The position numbers were made by a program, and so were the translations under genes. A DNA stretch of 64,000 bases from Bacillota bacterium. Lineage in GTDB: Bacteria; Bacillota; UBA4882; UBA10575. Location of the stretch: NCBI GenBank assembly GCA_012838955.1, contig DUOH01000044.1, forward strand, positions 1 through 64,000, given 5' to 3'. A model generated the notes under the pieces. The model worked only from the letters and a program-made list of their open reading frames with translations. It searched no databases and had not been told where the DNA came from. Below are positions 17,714-26,163 of this stretch, piece after piece; positions within the stretch are counted from its first letter, which is position 1, and every line of letters starts with the position of its first letter.

Positions 17714-18571
17714 ATGAAGATATCAGACTTGTTAAACATGAAGAAGCCTACAATCTCCTTAGAGGTTTTTCCGCCTAAACCAGACTACCCTATCGAGACG
17801 ATCTTCCGTACCCTGGATGAACTGAAAAAGCTTAATCCGGATTTCATCAGTGTAACCTATGGCGCGGGCGGAGGAAACCGAGAAAGAACCGTAGAGATTG
17901 CGGCAAAGGTTAAGCAAGACTATGAAATTGAGGCCCTCGCTCACCTGACCTGTGTTGGTCACTCAAAGGCGGAGATTGAAGGGATTGCCCGCTCTTTATC
18001 TGAGGAGGGAATTGAGAACATCCTGGCATTAAGGGGCGATTATCCGGAAAACTTACCGCGAAAGACCGGAGAATTCTCTTATGCCCTGGATTTAATAGAA
18101 TTTCTCAAAACAAAAGGAGATTTTTCCATCGGAGCCGCTGCTTATCCGGAAGGACATCCGGAGACCACTCAACCGGAGAAAGAATTGGATTTTTTAAAGG
18201 AAAAGGTGGAAGCAGGTGTTGATTTCCTGATTACGCAGATGATTTTTGACAATAATTACCTCTATGCTTTCTTGGAACGTTTGTCCAAGGCGGGAATTGA
18301 TTGTCCGGTTTTAGTAGGTGTCATGCCCATCTTTAATGTGCGGCAAATCAAACGGATCTCTTCGTTATGCGGAGCGACCATTCCGCCAAAATTCAGCTCC
18401 AAACTGGAACTTTACGCCGATTCACCGGAAGAGACGGAAAAGATCGGCATCGACTTTGCGGTGAACCAGATTAGCGATTTATTACAAAACGGTATCCGCG
18501 GAATCCATCTTTATACCATGAATAAGGCGAAACAAGCGCAGAAGATTATGGAGAGCTTGACGCCATTATAA
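17714..18571 (+). CDS. metF: Methylenetetrahydrofolate reductase
   Basis: A 285-residue FAD-dependent TIM-barrel enzyme that reduces 5,10-methylene-THF to 5-methyl-THF for methionine synthesis or one-carbon metabolism. The N-terminus 'ISLEVFPPKPD' carries the catalytic Glu; 'FISVTYGAGG', 'LTCVGHSKAEI', 'ILALRGDYPE' and 'FLITQMIFDN' are the usual family stretches. Length is that of the single-domain bacterial enzyme. ATG 17714 follows GAGGT at a somewhat long distance. It stands alone, with a terminator hairpin after it. Confidence 0.95.
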   Translation: MKISDLLNMKKPTISLEVFPPKPDYPIETIFRTLDELKKLNPDFISVTYGAGGGNRERTVEIAAKVKQDYEIEALAHLTCVGHSKAEIEGIARSLSEEGIENILALRGDYPENLPRKTGEFSYALDLIEFLKTKGDFSIGAAAYPEGHPETTQPEKELDFLKEKVEAGVDFLITQMIFDNNYLYAFLERLSKAGIDCPVLVGVMPIFNVRQIKRISSLCGATIPPKFSSKLELYADSPEETEKIGIDFAVNQISDLLQNGIRGIHLYTMNKAKQAQKIMESLTPL

Positions 18572-18633
18572 TAGCCCTTGTTTTGGCCAGGACAAGCGGG
18601 TATCGGAAAGAATGCATTCAGCAGGGATTGTGA

Positions 18634-18655
18634 CGCACTGCCACTCGGCAGTGCG
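18634..18655 (+). terminator. Hairpin terminator after metF
   Basis: A 9-bp perfect stem CGCACTGCC/GGCAGTGCG with an ACTC loop, followed by a second small inverted repeat GCGTTT-ATTT-AAACGC. Confidence 0.65.
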
Positions 18656-18953
18656 CGTTTATTTAAACGCAGAGAAATTTCCATAGGAACTTTATAGCTT
18701 ATTCACCAAGTCTTCTGCTATCCCGGTAATCATCTCTTTTCTAATTACCAGTTTAGCCTGGGCAGAAGGAATTTTTCCTGCAGAGAGGAAATGGATAACA
18801 ATAAGACTTATCTTCTAAAAGCTAAGGTCAATCTTGAACTGAAGGCTGTAAACATAGTTGGTGAAGTGAAGTTTAGAAAATCAGCAATTACTGGCCGGAC
18901 CCATTCTTTAGTACAAGCGTCCACGTAGACTGGCAAAAGAAAGGAGAAAGACG
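18656..18953 (+). other. Intergenic stretch before the ketopantoate-reductase-like gene
   Basis: No gene I can support firmly. A 45-codon frame (ATG 18791 to TAG 18928) begins two bases after GAGAGGA, which is too close for a good ribosome binding site, and its product matches nothing I know. An inverted repeat GGTAAT...ATTACC lies at 18724-18749. Confidence 0.3.
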
Positions 18954-19889
18954 ATGAAGATAGCGGTGATCGGTGTAGGAGGCGTCGGAGGCTATATCGG
19001 CGCCAAATTGGCCGCGGTGGGCTCCAAAGATTTGGCAGTCTGCTTTGTGGCACGGGGAGAGCATCTCAAAGCAATTCAAGAACGCGGACTGACTGTTCAG
19101 TCCAGGGATTTTGCTGGTGGCAAGATCAATGTTAAGCCGTGGATAGCCACCGATCGATTGGGAGATTTATGGCAAGCAGAGGTCTTTATTGTCACCGTCA
19201 AAGGTTATGATCTGGCCAAGGTGGCGTTGGACCTGAAACCCTTGGTTAAGAAGGAGACAGTTATTTTACCGCTCCTAAACGGGGCTGATATCTATGACAG
19301 ACTACGGAGGGTCATTCCCAATGGGATTATTTTGCCCGGTTGTATATATATATCAGCTCACCTTGGGGCGGCCGGGACAGTTAATCATACGAGTACGCCA
19401 GGCCGGATTATCCTGGGCAAAGATCCGAAGCATCCGGATTTTGTTCCTGAAGCCCTTCTACAGGTCTTTAACAAGGCAAAGCTTGATTATGTCTGGAAGG
19501 AGAACGCTGCCTGCGACATCTGGGAGAAGTACATTTTTATCAGCGCCTTCAGTCTGGTTTCTGCCTGCTATGAACGGACCATCGGAGAGATCCTGGCCGA
19601 CCCGGCGCTGTTGGAGATCACTGTGGGGATTATGAAGGAAGTTTTCCGGATCGCCTTGGCGCGGGGAATAGCTCTACCTGAGCAAGTCGTGGATTTGGCC
19701 TTAAAAAAAGCCTCCGGCTTTCCTTTTGAGACCAGAACCTCTTTCCAACTGGATGTGGCCGCGGGGAAACCTCAAAATGAGTTGGAGATTTTGGGCGGGG
19801 CCATCATAGAAATGGGTAAAGAATCCGGAGTTGCCACGGATTTTACCAATCGGGTCTATAGCCAGTTAGAAAAGGGAGAAAGGGATTAA
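18954..19889 (+). CDS. Ketopantoate reductase family protein (ApbA/PanE)
   Basis: A 311-residue NADPH-dependent dehydrogenase. The Rossmann loop 'GVGGVGGYIGAKLA' is at residues 7-20; 'TVKGYD' and 'LLNGAD' follow, and the helical C-terminal domain contains 'KYIFISAFS'. PanE makes pantoate for coenzyme A, but many paralogues in this family act on other 2-oxo acids, and there is no panB or panC next to it. ATG 18954 follows AAAGGAGA. Convergent with aguB, with the stops overlapping by four bases. Confidence 0.85.
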   Translation: MKIAVIGVGGVGGYIGAKLAAVGSKDLAVCFVARGEHLKAIQERGLTVQSRDFAGGKINVKPWIATDRLGDLWQAEVFIVTVKGYDLAKVALDLKPLVKKETVILPLLNGADIYDRLRRVIPNGIILPGCIYISAHLGAAGTVNHTSTPGRIILGKDPKHPDFVPEALLQVFNKAKLDYVWKENAACDIWEKYIFISAFSLVSACYERTIGEILADPALLEITVGIMKEVFRIALARGIALPEQVVDLALKKASGFPFETRTSFQLDVAAGKPQNELEILGGAIIEMGKESGVATDFTNRVYSQLEKGERD

Positions 19890-20761
19890 GAGCCGGATGA
19901 TTTTAAACTTGTACTTAAACCGGTATACATCTCCGGTCGGCGATCCTTAAAAACTCCCCAGTACTCGCGATAGGCTTCGATCTTCTCCAGGTCGAGTTCG
20001 GCCAGGAGAACACCTTCATAGTCCCGGTCGGCTTCGGCGATCTTCTCACCGATTTCATTGGTAATAAAAGACGAGCCGTAGAAGGTGAGCCGGGCGGAGC
20101 AGACTTCTTCCAACCCGATACGGTTGGCCGCCACCACAGGCATGATATTGGCTCCAGCATGTCCTTGCATGCAGATTTGCCAGTGGTTTTTGGAATCAAT
20201 CTCCGGGAAATCCGGCTCCGAGCCGATGGCTGTGGGGTAGAGTAATACTTCTGCCCCCAGCAGCGCCATACTGCTAGCTGCTTCCGGAAACCATTGATCC
20301 CAGCAGATCCCCACCCCGATACGGGCGTACCGTGTATCCCAGACCCGAAAACCGGTATCGCCCGGTTGGAAATAGAACTTTTCTTCATATCCGGGTCCGT
20401 CCGGGATATGCGTTTTTCTATATACTCCCAGAATATCTCCGTTTGCGTCAATAATAGCTACGGAATTGAAGTATCTTCCCTCTCTCTTCTCGAAGAAACT
20501 TATGGGGAGAACACAATGGAGTTCTTTGGCTAAGGAAGAAAAGCGGCGTACCGCTTGATTTTCCTCGAGGGAAGTGGCGTAAGCAAAGAATTCCGGGTTT
20601 TTGATTTGACAAAAATACACGGTCTCAAATAATTCCGGCAACAGAACCAAATTGGCCCCTTGGTCCGTCGCCTGCCGCACCAACTCGACAGCACGGTCAA
20701 TATTTTCTTCCCTGTGCGGTCCACACTTCATTTGCACGGCAGCTACTTTGATTTGTCTCAT
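19886..20761 (-). CDS. aguB: N-carbamoylputrescine amidase
   Basis: A 291-residue nitrilase-superfamily enzyme that hydrolyses N-carbamoylputrescine to putrescine, CO2 and ammonia. The catalytic triad is visible: Glu43 in 'LLPELFE', Lys116 in 'GVYRKTHIPD' and Cys153 in 'GICWDQWFPE'. The WDQWFPE variant and 'PTAIGSEP' are typical of AguB. It lies 42 bases after aguA on the same strand, so the pair converts agmatine to putrescine. Length is normal. Confidence 0.94.
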   Translation of the reverse strand: MRQIKVAAVQMKCGPHREENIDRAVELVRQATDQGANLVLLPELFETVYFCQIKNPEFFAYATSLEENQAVRRFSSLAKELHCVLPISFFEKREGRYFNSVAIIDANGDILGVYRKTHIPDGPGYEEKFYFQPGDTGFRVWDTRYARIGVGICWDQWFPEAASSMALLGAEVLLYPTAIGSEPDFPEIDSKNHWQICMQGHAGANIMPVVAANRIGLEEVCSARLTFYGSSFITNEIGEKIAEADRDYEGVLLAELDLEKIEAYREYWGVFKDRRPEMYTGLSTSLKSSGS

Positions 20762-20803
20762 CTGAACACTTCCTCCTGAATCATACTCTAGCTGGCTTAG
20801 TCT

Positions 20804-21880
20804 TTAAGGCGCAGGCATTTGTTGAGTGAGGCAATGCACATTTCCTCCGCCCCTGGCTACCTGCAGACCGTCTACCGTAGCCACCAGACGCTGCGGGAAG
20901 ATCTGTTTGAGGGTCATTTCCGCCACTGCATCCGTCTTCAGCGTTTCCTTGCGGAGGTCCCGTGGTAAAGACGGGTCTTTGGTCCGAAGCGTTCGGCCAA
21001 AGACCGGTAGAATCAGGCCGCAGTTGACAAAGGAAAAATTTAGATAACTCAAGATTAAGCGAGTTCCATTATATTCAATGGGCGGTGGCTGCTCAATCCT
21101 GATGACTTCTAATTTCCGGCCCCGGGCGTCAGTGGCCGACTCCAGGATTCTCCGGTTTTCACAGGCAATCGGATAATTCGGATCCCGCGGATCCGAACAA
21201 TCCTGCATAATGACCACACCCGGCCGGGCAAAACAGGCTACATTGTCGATGTGTCCATCCGTATCATCTCCGTAGAGACCTCGCGGTAACCAGATGACTT
21301 TCTGAATTCCCAAATAACCCTGTAACAACTCTTCTATTTCTGTTTTGCTCAAATGTGGGTTACGGTTCTGATTCAGCAGACATTCCTCGGTGGTTAGGAG
21401 GGTGCCGTCTCCGTCCACATGAATGGAGCCGCCTTCCAAGACCAAGGGCGCGTCGAATTTGGGGATTTTCAAATGGGCCAAGAGTTCCGGAGCAACTTGG
21501 TCGTCTTCGGTAAACCGGTATTTACCTCCCCAGGCATTAAACTTCCAGTTGATTCCGGCTATTTCCTTTTGGGGGTTGACCACAAAGGTCGGTCCGTTAT
21601 CGCGGATCCAGGAGTCATTGTGCTCTATTTCCAATAGTTGTATAGGGTTTGGGGTTGGAGTATCATACAGATAAACAGCAGCCTCCTTGGTTGAAGCCGG
21701 ACTAGTAATGACCGTTACCTGCTCGAAGGCAGCAATTTTCTTGGCAATATTGGTGAAACCGGATAAGATTTCCTGAAAGGGTCCGGGCCATTCTGCTTCT
21801 TTGAGTGGCCATTCCATAAATGTTTGCCGATGTCTTTCCCATTCCGCAGGCATCATGAAGCCCAGTTCGCTTGGGTACAT
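20804..21880 (-). CDS. aguA: Agmatine deiminase
   Basis: A 358-residue guanidino-group-modifying enzyme that turns agmatine into N-carbamoylputrescine and ammonia. ATG 21880 follows GGAGGTAGATTG; a TTG one codon upstream is also possible. 'MPAEWERH' near the start, 'NDSWIRDNGPTF', 'EGGSIHVDGDGTLLTTEECLLN' in part, 'LPRGLYGDDTDGHIDN' and the C-terminal 'GGGNVHCLTQQ' with the nucleophilic Cys near residue 350 define the family. First gene of the aguA-aguB operon. Arginine decarboxylase is not in the window. Confidence 0.95.
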   Translation of the reverse strand: MYPSELGFMMPAEWERHRQTFMEWPLKEAEWPGPFQEILSGFTNIAKKIAAFEQVTVITSPASTKEAAVYLYDTPTPNPIQLLEIEHNDSWIRDNGPTFVVNPQKEIAGINWKFNAWGGKYRFTEDDQVAPELLAHLKIPKFDAPLVLEGGSIHVDGDGTLLTTEECLLNQNRNPHLSKTEIEELLQGYLGIQKVIWLPRGLYGDDTDGHIDNVACFARPGVVIMQDCSDPRDPNYPIACENRRILESATDARGRKLEVIRIEQPPPIEYNGTRLILSYLNFSFVNCGLILPVFGRTLRTKDPSLPRDLRKETLKTDAVAEMTLKQIFPQRLVATVDGLQVARGGGNVHCLTQQMPAP

Positions 21881-21994
21881 CAATCTACCTCCAGGCTCGT
21901 TTTAGTTAGTCGTCTCTTGACATTTCGTATATCGGTCGGACCTTGACGCTGAAAAAATCGGCGATCAAGACTGGTATCTGCTGATACCTAACTT

Positions 21995-22022
21995 ATTATA
22001 TAGGAAAGCTTTCCTTTTTTAA
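21995..22022 (-). promoter_or_regulatory. Putative aguAB promoter with palindrome in its spacer
   Basis: On the minus strand TTAAAA (22022-22017), 16-base spacer, perfect TATAAT (22000-21995). The spacer holds the palindrome AGGAAAGCTTTCCT, and the transcribed leader holds GGTATC-4-GATACC (21973-21988). Both could be operator sites. Read on the plus strand the palindrome plus T6 also looks like a small terminator. Confidence 0.5.
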
Positions 22023-22181
22023 AGAGAGTGAAAGTATTCCCTTTTCAACGGGGAGTCTTCTTTGGATTTTAGCTTAAGAAAGACTGACTAGAAAAAAGCG
22101 CCTAGATGTAAATTCTCCTTATTTTTGGTAGAATAAGAAGGTCAAAGGCGTTAGGTTTCTTCAGTGCAGTGAGGTGTTGTC

Positions 22182-23483
22182 ATGAAATTACCTGAATTAT
22201 TGGTTCCCGCCGGTAACTTGGAGAAGTTACGAACCGCTGTATTATATGGAGCTGATGCGGTTTATACAGGGTATGAAGGATTGAGTCTGCGGACGAGTCA
22301 GGCGGAGTTCGGCTTGGCGGATCTGGCCACAGGAGTTAAAGAGGCTCATGCCAAAGGAGTAAAGGTCTATACAGCCCTTAATGTTTTTGCCCGCAACAGC
22401 CAGCTCAAAGCCGTCTCCGAAGCTGTGCGGAATCTGTCCGAGATTGGAATTGATGGAATAATTCTCAGTGATCCCGGAGTCTTTCAGATGGTCAGAGCGG
22501 TTAATGACCGTCTTCCGGTGCATCTTAGCACACAGGCTAATACTACTAACGTCGAGGCTGTGCGGTTTTGGCGCCAGCAAGGTGTGCAACGTATTGTCTT
22601 AGCAAGAGAGCTTAACCTGAAAGAGGTGGCTGAGATCACTCAAGCCGTGCCGGAAATGGAGTTTGAACTATTTGTTCATGGTGCTATGTGTATGGCCTAT
22701 TCCGGACGGTGTTTTCTCTCGGCCGCACTCACCGGCAGAAGCGCAAACCAAGGGGAGTGCACCCACCCATGCCGGTGGGAATATTTACTGGTGGAGAAGT
22801 CCCGCCCGGAACACCCTCTGTGCTTGGAGACCGACTTGAACGGATCTGTGCCGTACAGTTATATCCTGAGTTCCAAAGACTTGTGTATGATTAAGTATCT
22901 GCCCGAGGTATTGGCGGCAGGAATTAGTAGTTTGAAGATCGAAGGCAGGATGAAATCAGTTTATTATGTAGCCGCGGTCACCAGAACCTATCGGTGGGCG
23001 TTGAACGCTGCAATAAAAGGCCAGAACTACTCTGTACCGGTGGACTGGTGGGCGGAACTTGGCAAGATATCCAATCGGGGATATACTACCGGATTTTACT
23101 TGGCTGAAGATCAGGTGGTCACCGAGACGAATCCGGATTTCGGTTACGAACAGACTTACGGGCTGGCAGGCACGGTTCTGAAGTACGACCCGACTGAGGA
23201 GCGTCTCCTTTTGGGAGCGCGTAACCTGGTAACCGCCGACGACCGGTTGGAGTTATTATTACCAGAGACAACACTCTTATTGGACTCAAGTAAAATGACG
23301 GATGAGGGAGGAAGTCCCATTACTAAAGCTCATAATGGTTATCGTGTTTATTTGCCGCTCACAATAGAGCGGGAAGCGAAGGGACTAGCTAAAATAGACG
23401 GCGGACGAAACCAACAAGGGTTCCCAGGTGATATCCCTGAGGGAGCAGTGGTCAGAAAGTTCTTAGGCCAGGCGCCTGCGTGA
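22182..23483 (+). CDS. U32 family peptidase, probable tRNA hydroxylation protein TrhP/YrrO
   Basis: A 433-residue U32 protein. 'LLVPAGNLEKLRTAVLYGAD' opens the barrel, and the U32 signature with its conserved cysteines reads 'FVHGAMCMAYSGRCFLS', followed by 'GECTHPCRW', which with it makes the Cys set for an Fe-S cluster. Members of this branch (TrhP, YrrN/YrrO) take part in 5-hydroxyuridine formation at tRNA U34; older annotations call them collagenase-like proteases. A partner U32 gene is not adjacent. The start is weak in ribosome binding (GAGGTG 22171) but the N-terminus aligns with the family. Confidence 0.88.
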   Translation: MKLPELLVPAGNLEKLRTAVLYGADAVYTGYEGLSLRTSQAEFGLADLATGVKEAHAKGVKVYTALNVFARNSQLKAVSEAVRNLSEIGIDGIILSDPGVFQMVRAVNDRLPVHLSTQANTTNVEAVRFWRQQGVQRIVLARELNLKEVAEITQAVPEMEFELFVHGAMCMAYSGRCFLSAALTGRSANQGECTHPCRWEYLLVEKSRPEHPLCLETDLNGSVPYSYILSSKDLCMIKYLPEVLAAGISSLKIEGRMKSVYYVAAVTRTYRWALNAAIKGQNYSVPVDWWAELGKISNRGYTTGFYLAEDQVVTETNPDFGYEQTYGLAGTVLKYDPTEERLLLGARNLVTADDRLELLLPETTLLLDSSKMTDEGGSPITKAHNGYRVYLPLTIEREAKGLAKIDGGRNQQGFPGDIPEGAVVRKFLGQAPA

Positions 23484-23646
23484 ATCGGTATTTAACGGGT
23501 GTAAGCAGTCTCTTCGATCCGAAGGTTATTCAGAAGAAGGATGATTTATTTTCTGAAAATGTCACTCCCGAAAAAGGGTTATGCGCGAAACTGAGCGAAT
23601 TTTGAAATATAGTTATTCATCACCCTAGTGCTTTGAGGAGGACATA

Positions 23647-24192
23647 ATGGCTGAAAACTACTATGATTGCTTGGGTGTGGACAAACTGGCCACGGCAACA
23701 GAGATTAAGCAGGCCTACCGGGCAATGATACGTAAATGGCACCCTGATGCCAACCCGGGCCGGAGAGAATTGGCTGAGGAAAAGAGTAAGGCCATTAATG
23801 AAGCCTACTCCATCCTGGGAGATAGCGTGAAGAGGCGAGAGTATGATCGGTTGATGGGGTTTTTGGATACCCATGATTTACCGGAGGAGATTAAGCCGGA
23901 TGATTTTTGGGAAAAATTGAAGAAAGCATCTTCCGCTCTTGCGGAGATCAAGGATGAGACTATAATCCTTTTTCAAATGTTCAAAGATGGGATCTCCGGT
24001 TCTTATCATTTTACCCCTGCTACTTTAGGACTATTAGCTGGTGTGCTTGCCTATTTAATGAATACTTTTGATTTACTTCCGGATTTTTTGCCGCTCATCG
24101 GATTTACGGATGACGCCGCCTTTCTGACCATGGCCTTAAATCACCTGAAAAAGGAGGTCCTACACTATAAGATCTGGAGGAAAGGGGCTTGA
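23647..24192 (+). CDS. DnaJ-domain protein fused to a DUF1232/YkvA membrane domain
   Basis: A 181-residue protein with an N-terminal J domain (residues 4-68, HPD motif in 'RKWHPDANP'), a linker, and a C-terminal DUF1232 region ('LMNTFDLLPDFLPLIGFTDD') that is usually a small membrane-associated domain. It would recruit DnaK to a membrane site. ATG follows GAGGAGGACATA. It is not the general DnaJ: the Gly/Phe and zinc-finger parts are absent. The function of the fusion is unknown. Confidence 0.8.
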   Translation: MAENYYDCLGVDKLATATEIKQAYRAMIRKWHPDANPGRRELAEEKSKAINEAYSILGDSVKRREYDRLMGFLDTHDLPEEIKPDDFWEKLKKASSALAEIKDETIILFQMFKDGISGSYHFTPATLGLLAGVLAYLMNTFDLLPDFLPLIGFTDDAAFLTMALNHLKKEVLHYKIWRKGA

Positions 24193-24223
24193 TTCCAATA
24201 TTTTATGGAGGTGCAGGATTATC

Positions 24224-24578
24224 ATGCCTTATGTGGATTACGCATTAGCTGGCGCGATCTCCGCTCCCCAGGGGGAACAGATAAAAATCGAAACCGCCAG
24301 GATCCTTAGTCAATATGTGGGCAAGTCTGAACAATGGCTCTATATCAGGATTAACCCAAACCAATCGCTATTCTTCCGAGGAGAACAAGTTCCAGTAGGA
24401 GCAATTGCCGAAGTGAAGCTGGTTGGGGGGGGTGTCTCAACAACAAAAGCAGGAGATTACCACCGCCCTTGGCCGACTTTTACAGAAAGAGTTATCGATT
24501 CCAGCAGAAAAAACATATGTCATTTTTACGGAAGTAAAGGGTGAGAACTGGGGGTGGAATGGTCAACTCTTCGGTTAA
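24224..24578 (+). pseudogene. MIF/tautomerase family protein, frameshifted in a G8 run
   Basis: The first frame gives 'MPYVDYALAG' (with the catalytic Pro1 of tautomerases), 'YVGKSEQWLYIRI' and 'FRGEQVPVGAIAEVKLVGG', then a poly-G run (24425-24432). In the first frame the sequence becomes unrelated and stops at 24544. From GTG 24432 the +1 frame reads 'VSQQQKQEITTALGRLLQ', 'TYVIFTEVKGENWGWNGQ' and stops at 24578; this is the normal MIF C-terminus. With seven Gs instead of eight the gene would encode an intact protein of 117 residues. The extra G may be a sequencing error, a phase-variable tract or a true mutation. Confidence 0.85.
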
Positions 24579-24600
24579 AAATAGACATGAGGTGACAGTA

Positions 24601-25455
24601 ATGAAACGCTTATGGATATTTCCTTTGCTCTTCTTTATCCTGTTGTTAGGCGCCTTTCAATTCAGATGGCATGATGGGCCGCTGCATAAAGATGGAGATT
24701 ATTGGGTGGTATACAGAACCGATCGGTGGACCGGCCATACGTGGTTTTACCGTGCCCATCTGGCCGAGGGTTATGCAGCGCCGGGCGGCGCCGGGGAAGG
24801 CGATCAGCTTTCATCCGTTGTTGAAACCGGAAGAAACGACAGAGGGGGGACTGGAACGTCTCCAGACATTGATTTGGCGTCTTCGGCGTTGAATCCGGCC
24901 AACATACCTCCTCCCATTTTTTTAGCTCACTTCATCCCCGCCGTTGATGAGCTGCTGCTTAGAGAACGGGTAGCAAAAGCTTTGGAGACTGATGAGAAAA
25001 AACAAGGTCTTCTGGAGGTTCATTATAAGATGGAGGATATCGCCAGGATAATTCAGGCCAACCAGGAAGGACACTTCAACTATGTTCAGGCTGAAGAGGA
25101 TTATCGACTACGGCGTAGCAGAAGAAGACCTTCAGCCGAGGAAGAGAGGGCCCATCTAGCCTGGTCTGAGGCTAATGAAGCTTATAAAAGTTTAGAACAG
25201 GAATTATCACGTTTTTACCATCAGGTCAGAGCAGAAAACGCCCAGATCATACAGGAACAGGTGGTTTTGAAGACCACAGTCTTTACCATTGTCTGGTTTG
25301 TCTTGGCTTTCTTCAGTCTATTACTGACGGTTCATTACTTTATCTGTGATGTGAAGCAGGTAAAAAGGATCAATGAAACTTTTGAGGTTATAGAGTATCA
25401 TACCAGAAAAGAGAAGGGCAGGGGGGAGGGTTCCGGTTTTAATCTTTTAATTTGA
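24601..25455 (+). CDS. Membrane protein of unknown function, two membrane segments and a coiled-coil-like middle
   Basis: Start set at ATG 24601, after GAGGTGACAGTA; the frame is open upstream but that part overlaps the tautomerase gene. The 284-residue product has a membrane segment or signal at residues 4-20, a Gly-rich stretch, a charged helical region ('RLRRSRRRPSAEEERAHLAW', 'NEAYKSLEQELSRFYHQV') and a second membrane segment near 220-243, with a short basic cytoplasmic tail. I do not recognise the family. It may sit in the envelope with its helical part outside. No clear functional link to its neighbours. Confidence 0.7.
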   Translation: MKRLWIFPLLFFILLLGAFQFRWHDGPLHKDGDYWVVYRTDRWTGHTWFYRAHLAEGYAAPGGAGEGDQLSSVVETGRNDRGGTGTSPDIDLASSALNPANIPPPIFLAHFIPAVDELLLRERVAKALETDEKKQGLLEVHYKMEDIARIIQANQEGHFNYVQAEEDYRLRRSRRRPSAEEERAHLAWSEANEAYKSLEQELSRFYHQVRAENAQIIQEQVVLKTTVFTIVWFVLAFFSLLLTVHYFICDVKQVKRINETFEVIEYHTRKEKGRGEGSGFNLLI

Positions 25456-25529
25456 CCGCGTCTGTTTTGGAAAAGAACGGCGGCAAAAAAGTATATGCTT
25501 TTCAGCCTCGTTACAAATCTTCAAAGCCC

Positions 25530-25557
25530 ATGACATAATAAACAGTTATAATATAAT
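25530..25557 (+). promoter_or_regulatory. Promoter of the first PII-like gene
   Basis: ATGACA (25530-25535), 16-base spacer, perfect TATAAT (25552-25557). The leader to the ATG at 25662 is about 100 bases. Confidence 0.65.
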
Positions 25558-25661
25558 TGTGTTGACACGAATAAACATTGCATCAGGATATCCAAGCCGT
25601 AGGATAAACGTTGCATGCCAGACGCATTTTCCGAACTGTCTTTGATGAGAGGAGTTTTAAA

Positions 25662-26033
25662 ATGAACGAAGAGAAGATTCAAGCCCTATTTATTATAATT
25701 AATGATCCGGATAAATTGGGAGATGTCTTGCAGGTTCTATTGGATTGCGAGATCAGGGGCGCCACCATTATGGAGACACAGGGAATGGCTAAAGTGCTTT
25801 CTGATCGCATACCGATCTTCTTCGGTCTCCGCGGTTTACTCGAGGATGAACATGAAATCAACAAGACTATCTTTGCTCTCTCGAAACATCCGGAAAAAAT
25901 TGACCAGGCCATTACCAAATTATCCGAGATGTTCCATAGTTTTGAGGAGGCCTGTACCGGAATGATGTTTGTAGTACCGGTAGTAAAAGCAATCGGTCTA
26001 GGACAGAAATTTCCGCAGAACATTATAGAGTAA
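25662..26033 (+). CDS. PII-like signalling protein, copy 1
   Basis: A 123-residue protein from ATG 25662 (GAGGAGT upstream). The layout is that of a PII ferredoxin-like fold: beta 'IQALFIIIN', helix 'PDKLGDVLQVLLDCEIRG', beta 'ATIMETQG', a long T-loop-like region (about residues 40-66, 'RIPIFFGLRGLLEDEHEI'), then 'NKTIFALS', a second helix and a hydrophobic C-terminus. The standard GlnB residues (Tyr51, the PROSITE motifs) are missing, so it is not GlnB or GlnK. A CPA2 antiporter gene follows 130 bases downstream, and the pair is repeated at 27728-29399. I infer that it senses a nucleotide or ion and controls the antiporter. Confidence 0.75.
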   Translation: MNEEKIQALFIIINDPDKLGDVLQVLLDCEIRGATIMETQGMAKVLSDRIPIFFGLRGLLEDEHEINKTIFALSKHPEKIDQAITKLSEMFHSFEEACTGMMFVVPVVKAIGLGQKFPQNIIE

Positions 26034-26163
26034 AGAAGTTTTCTTGGATGGTCAGGCTACGTTCTCACTGTGGCAAAATATCTTTGTAAAACACAGATTA
26101 TTAAGGGTCAGACCGGTTTATCCATGAATCTGTTGAATTGTATATGGAATGGGAGTCTTACAG

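Noticed and set aside
18791-18928. 45-residue small protein
   Set aside because: The purine-rich site is only two bases from the ATG, and neither promoter nor family match supports it.
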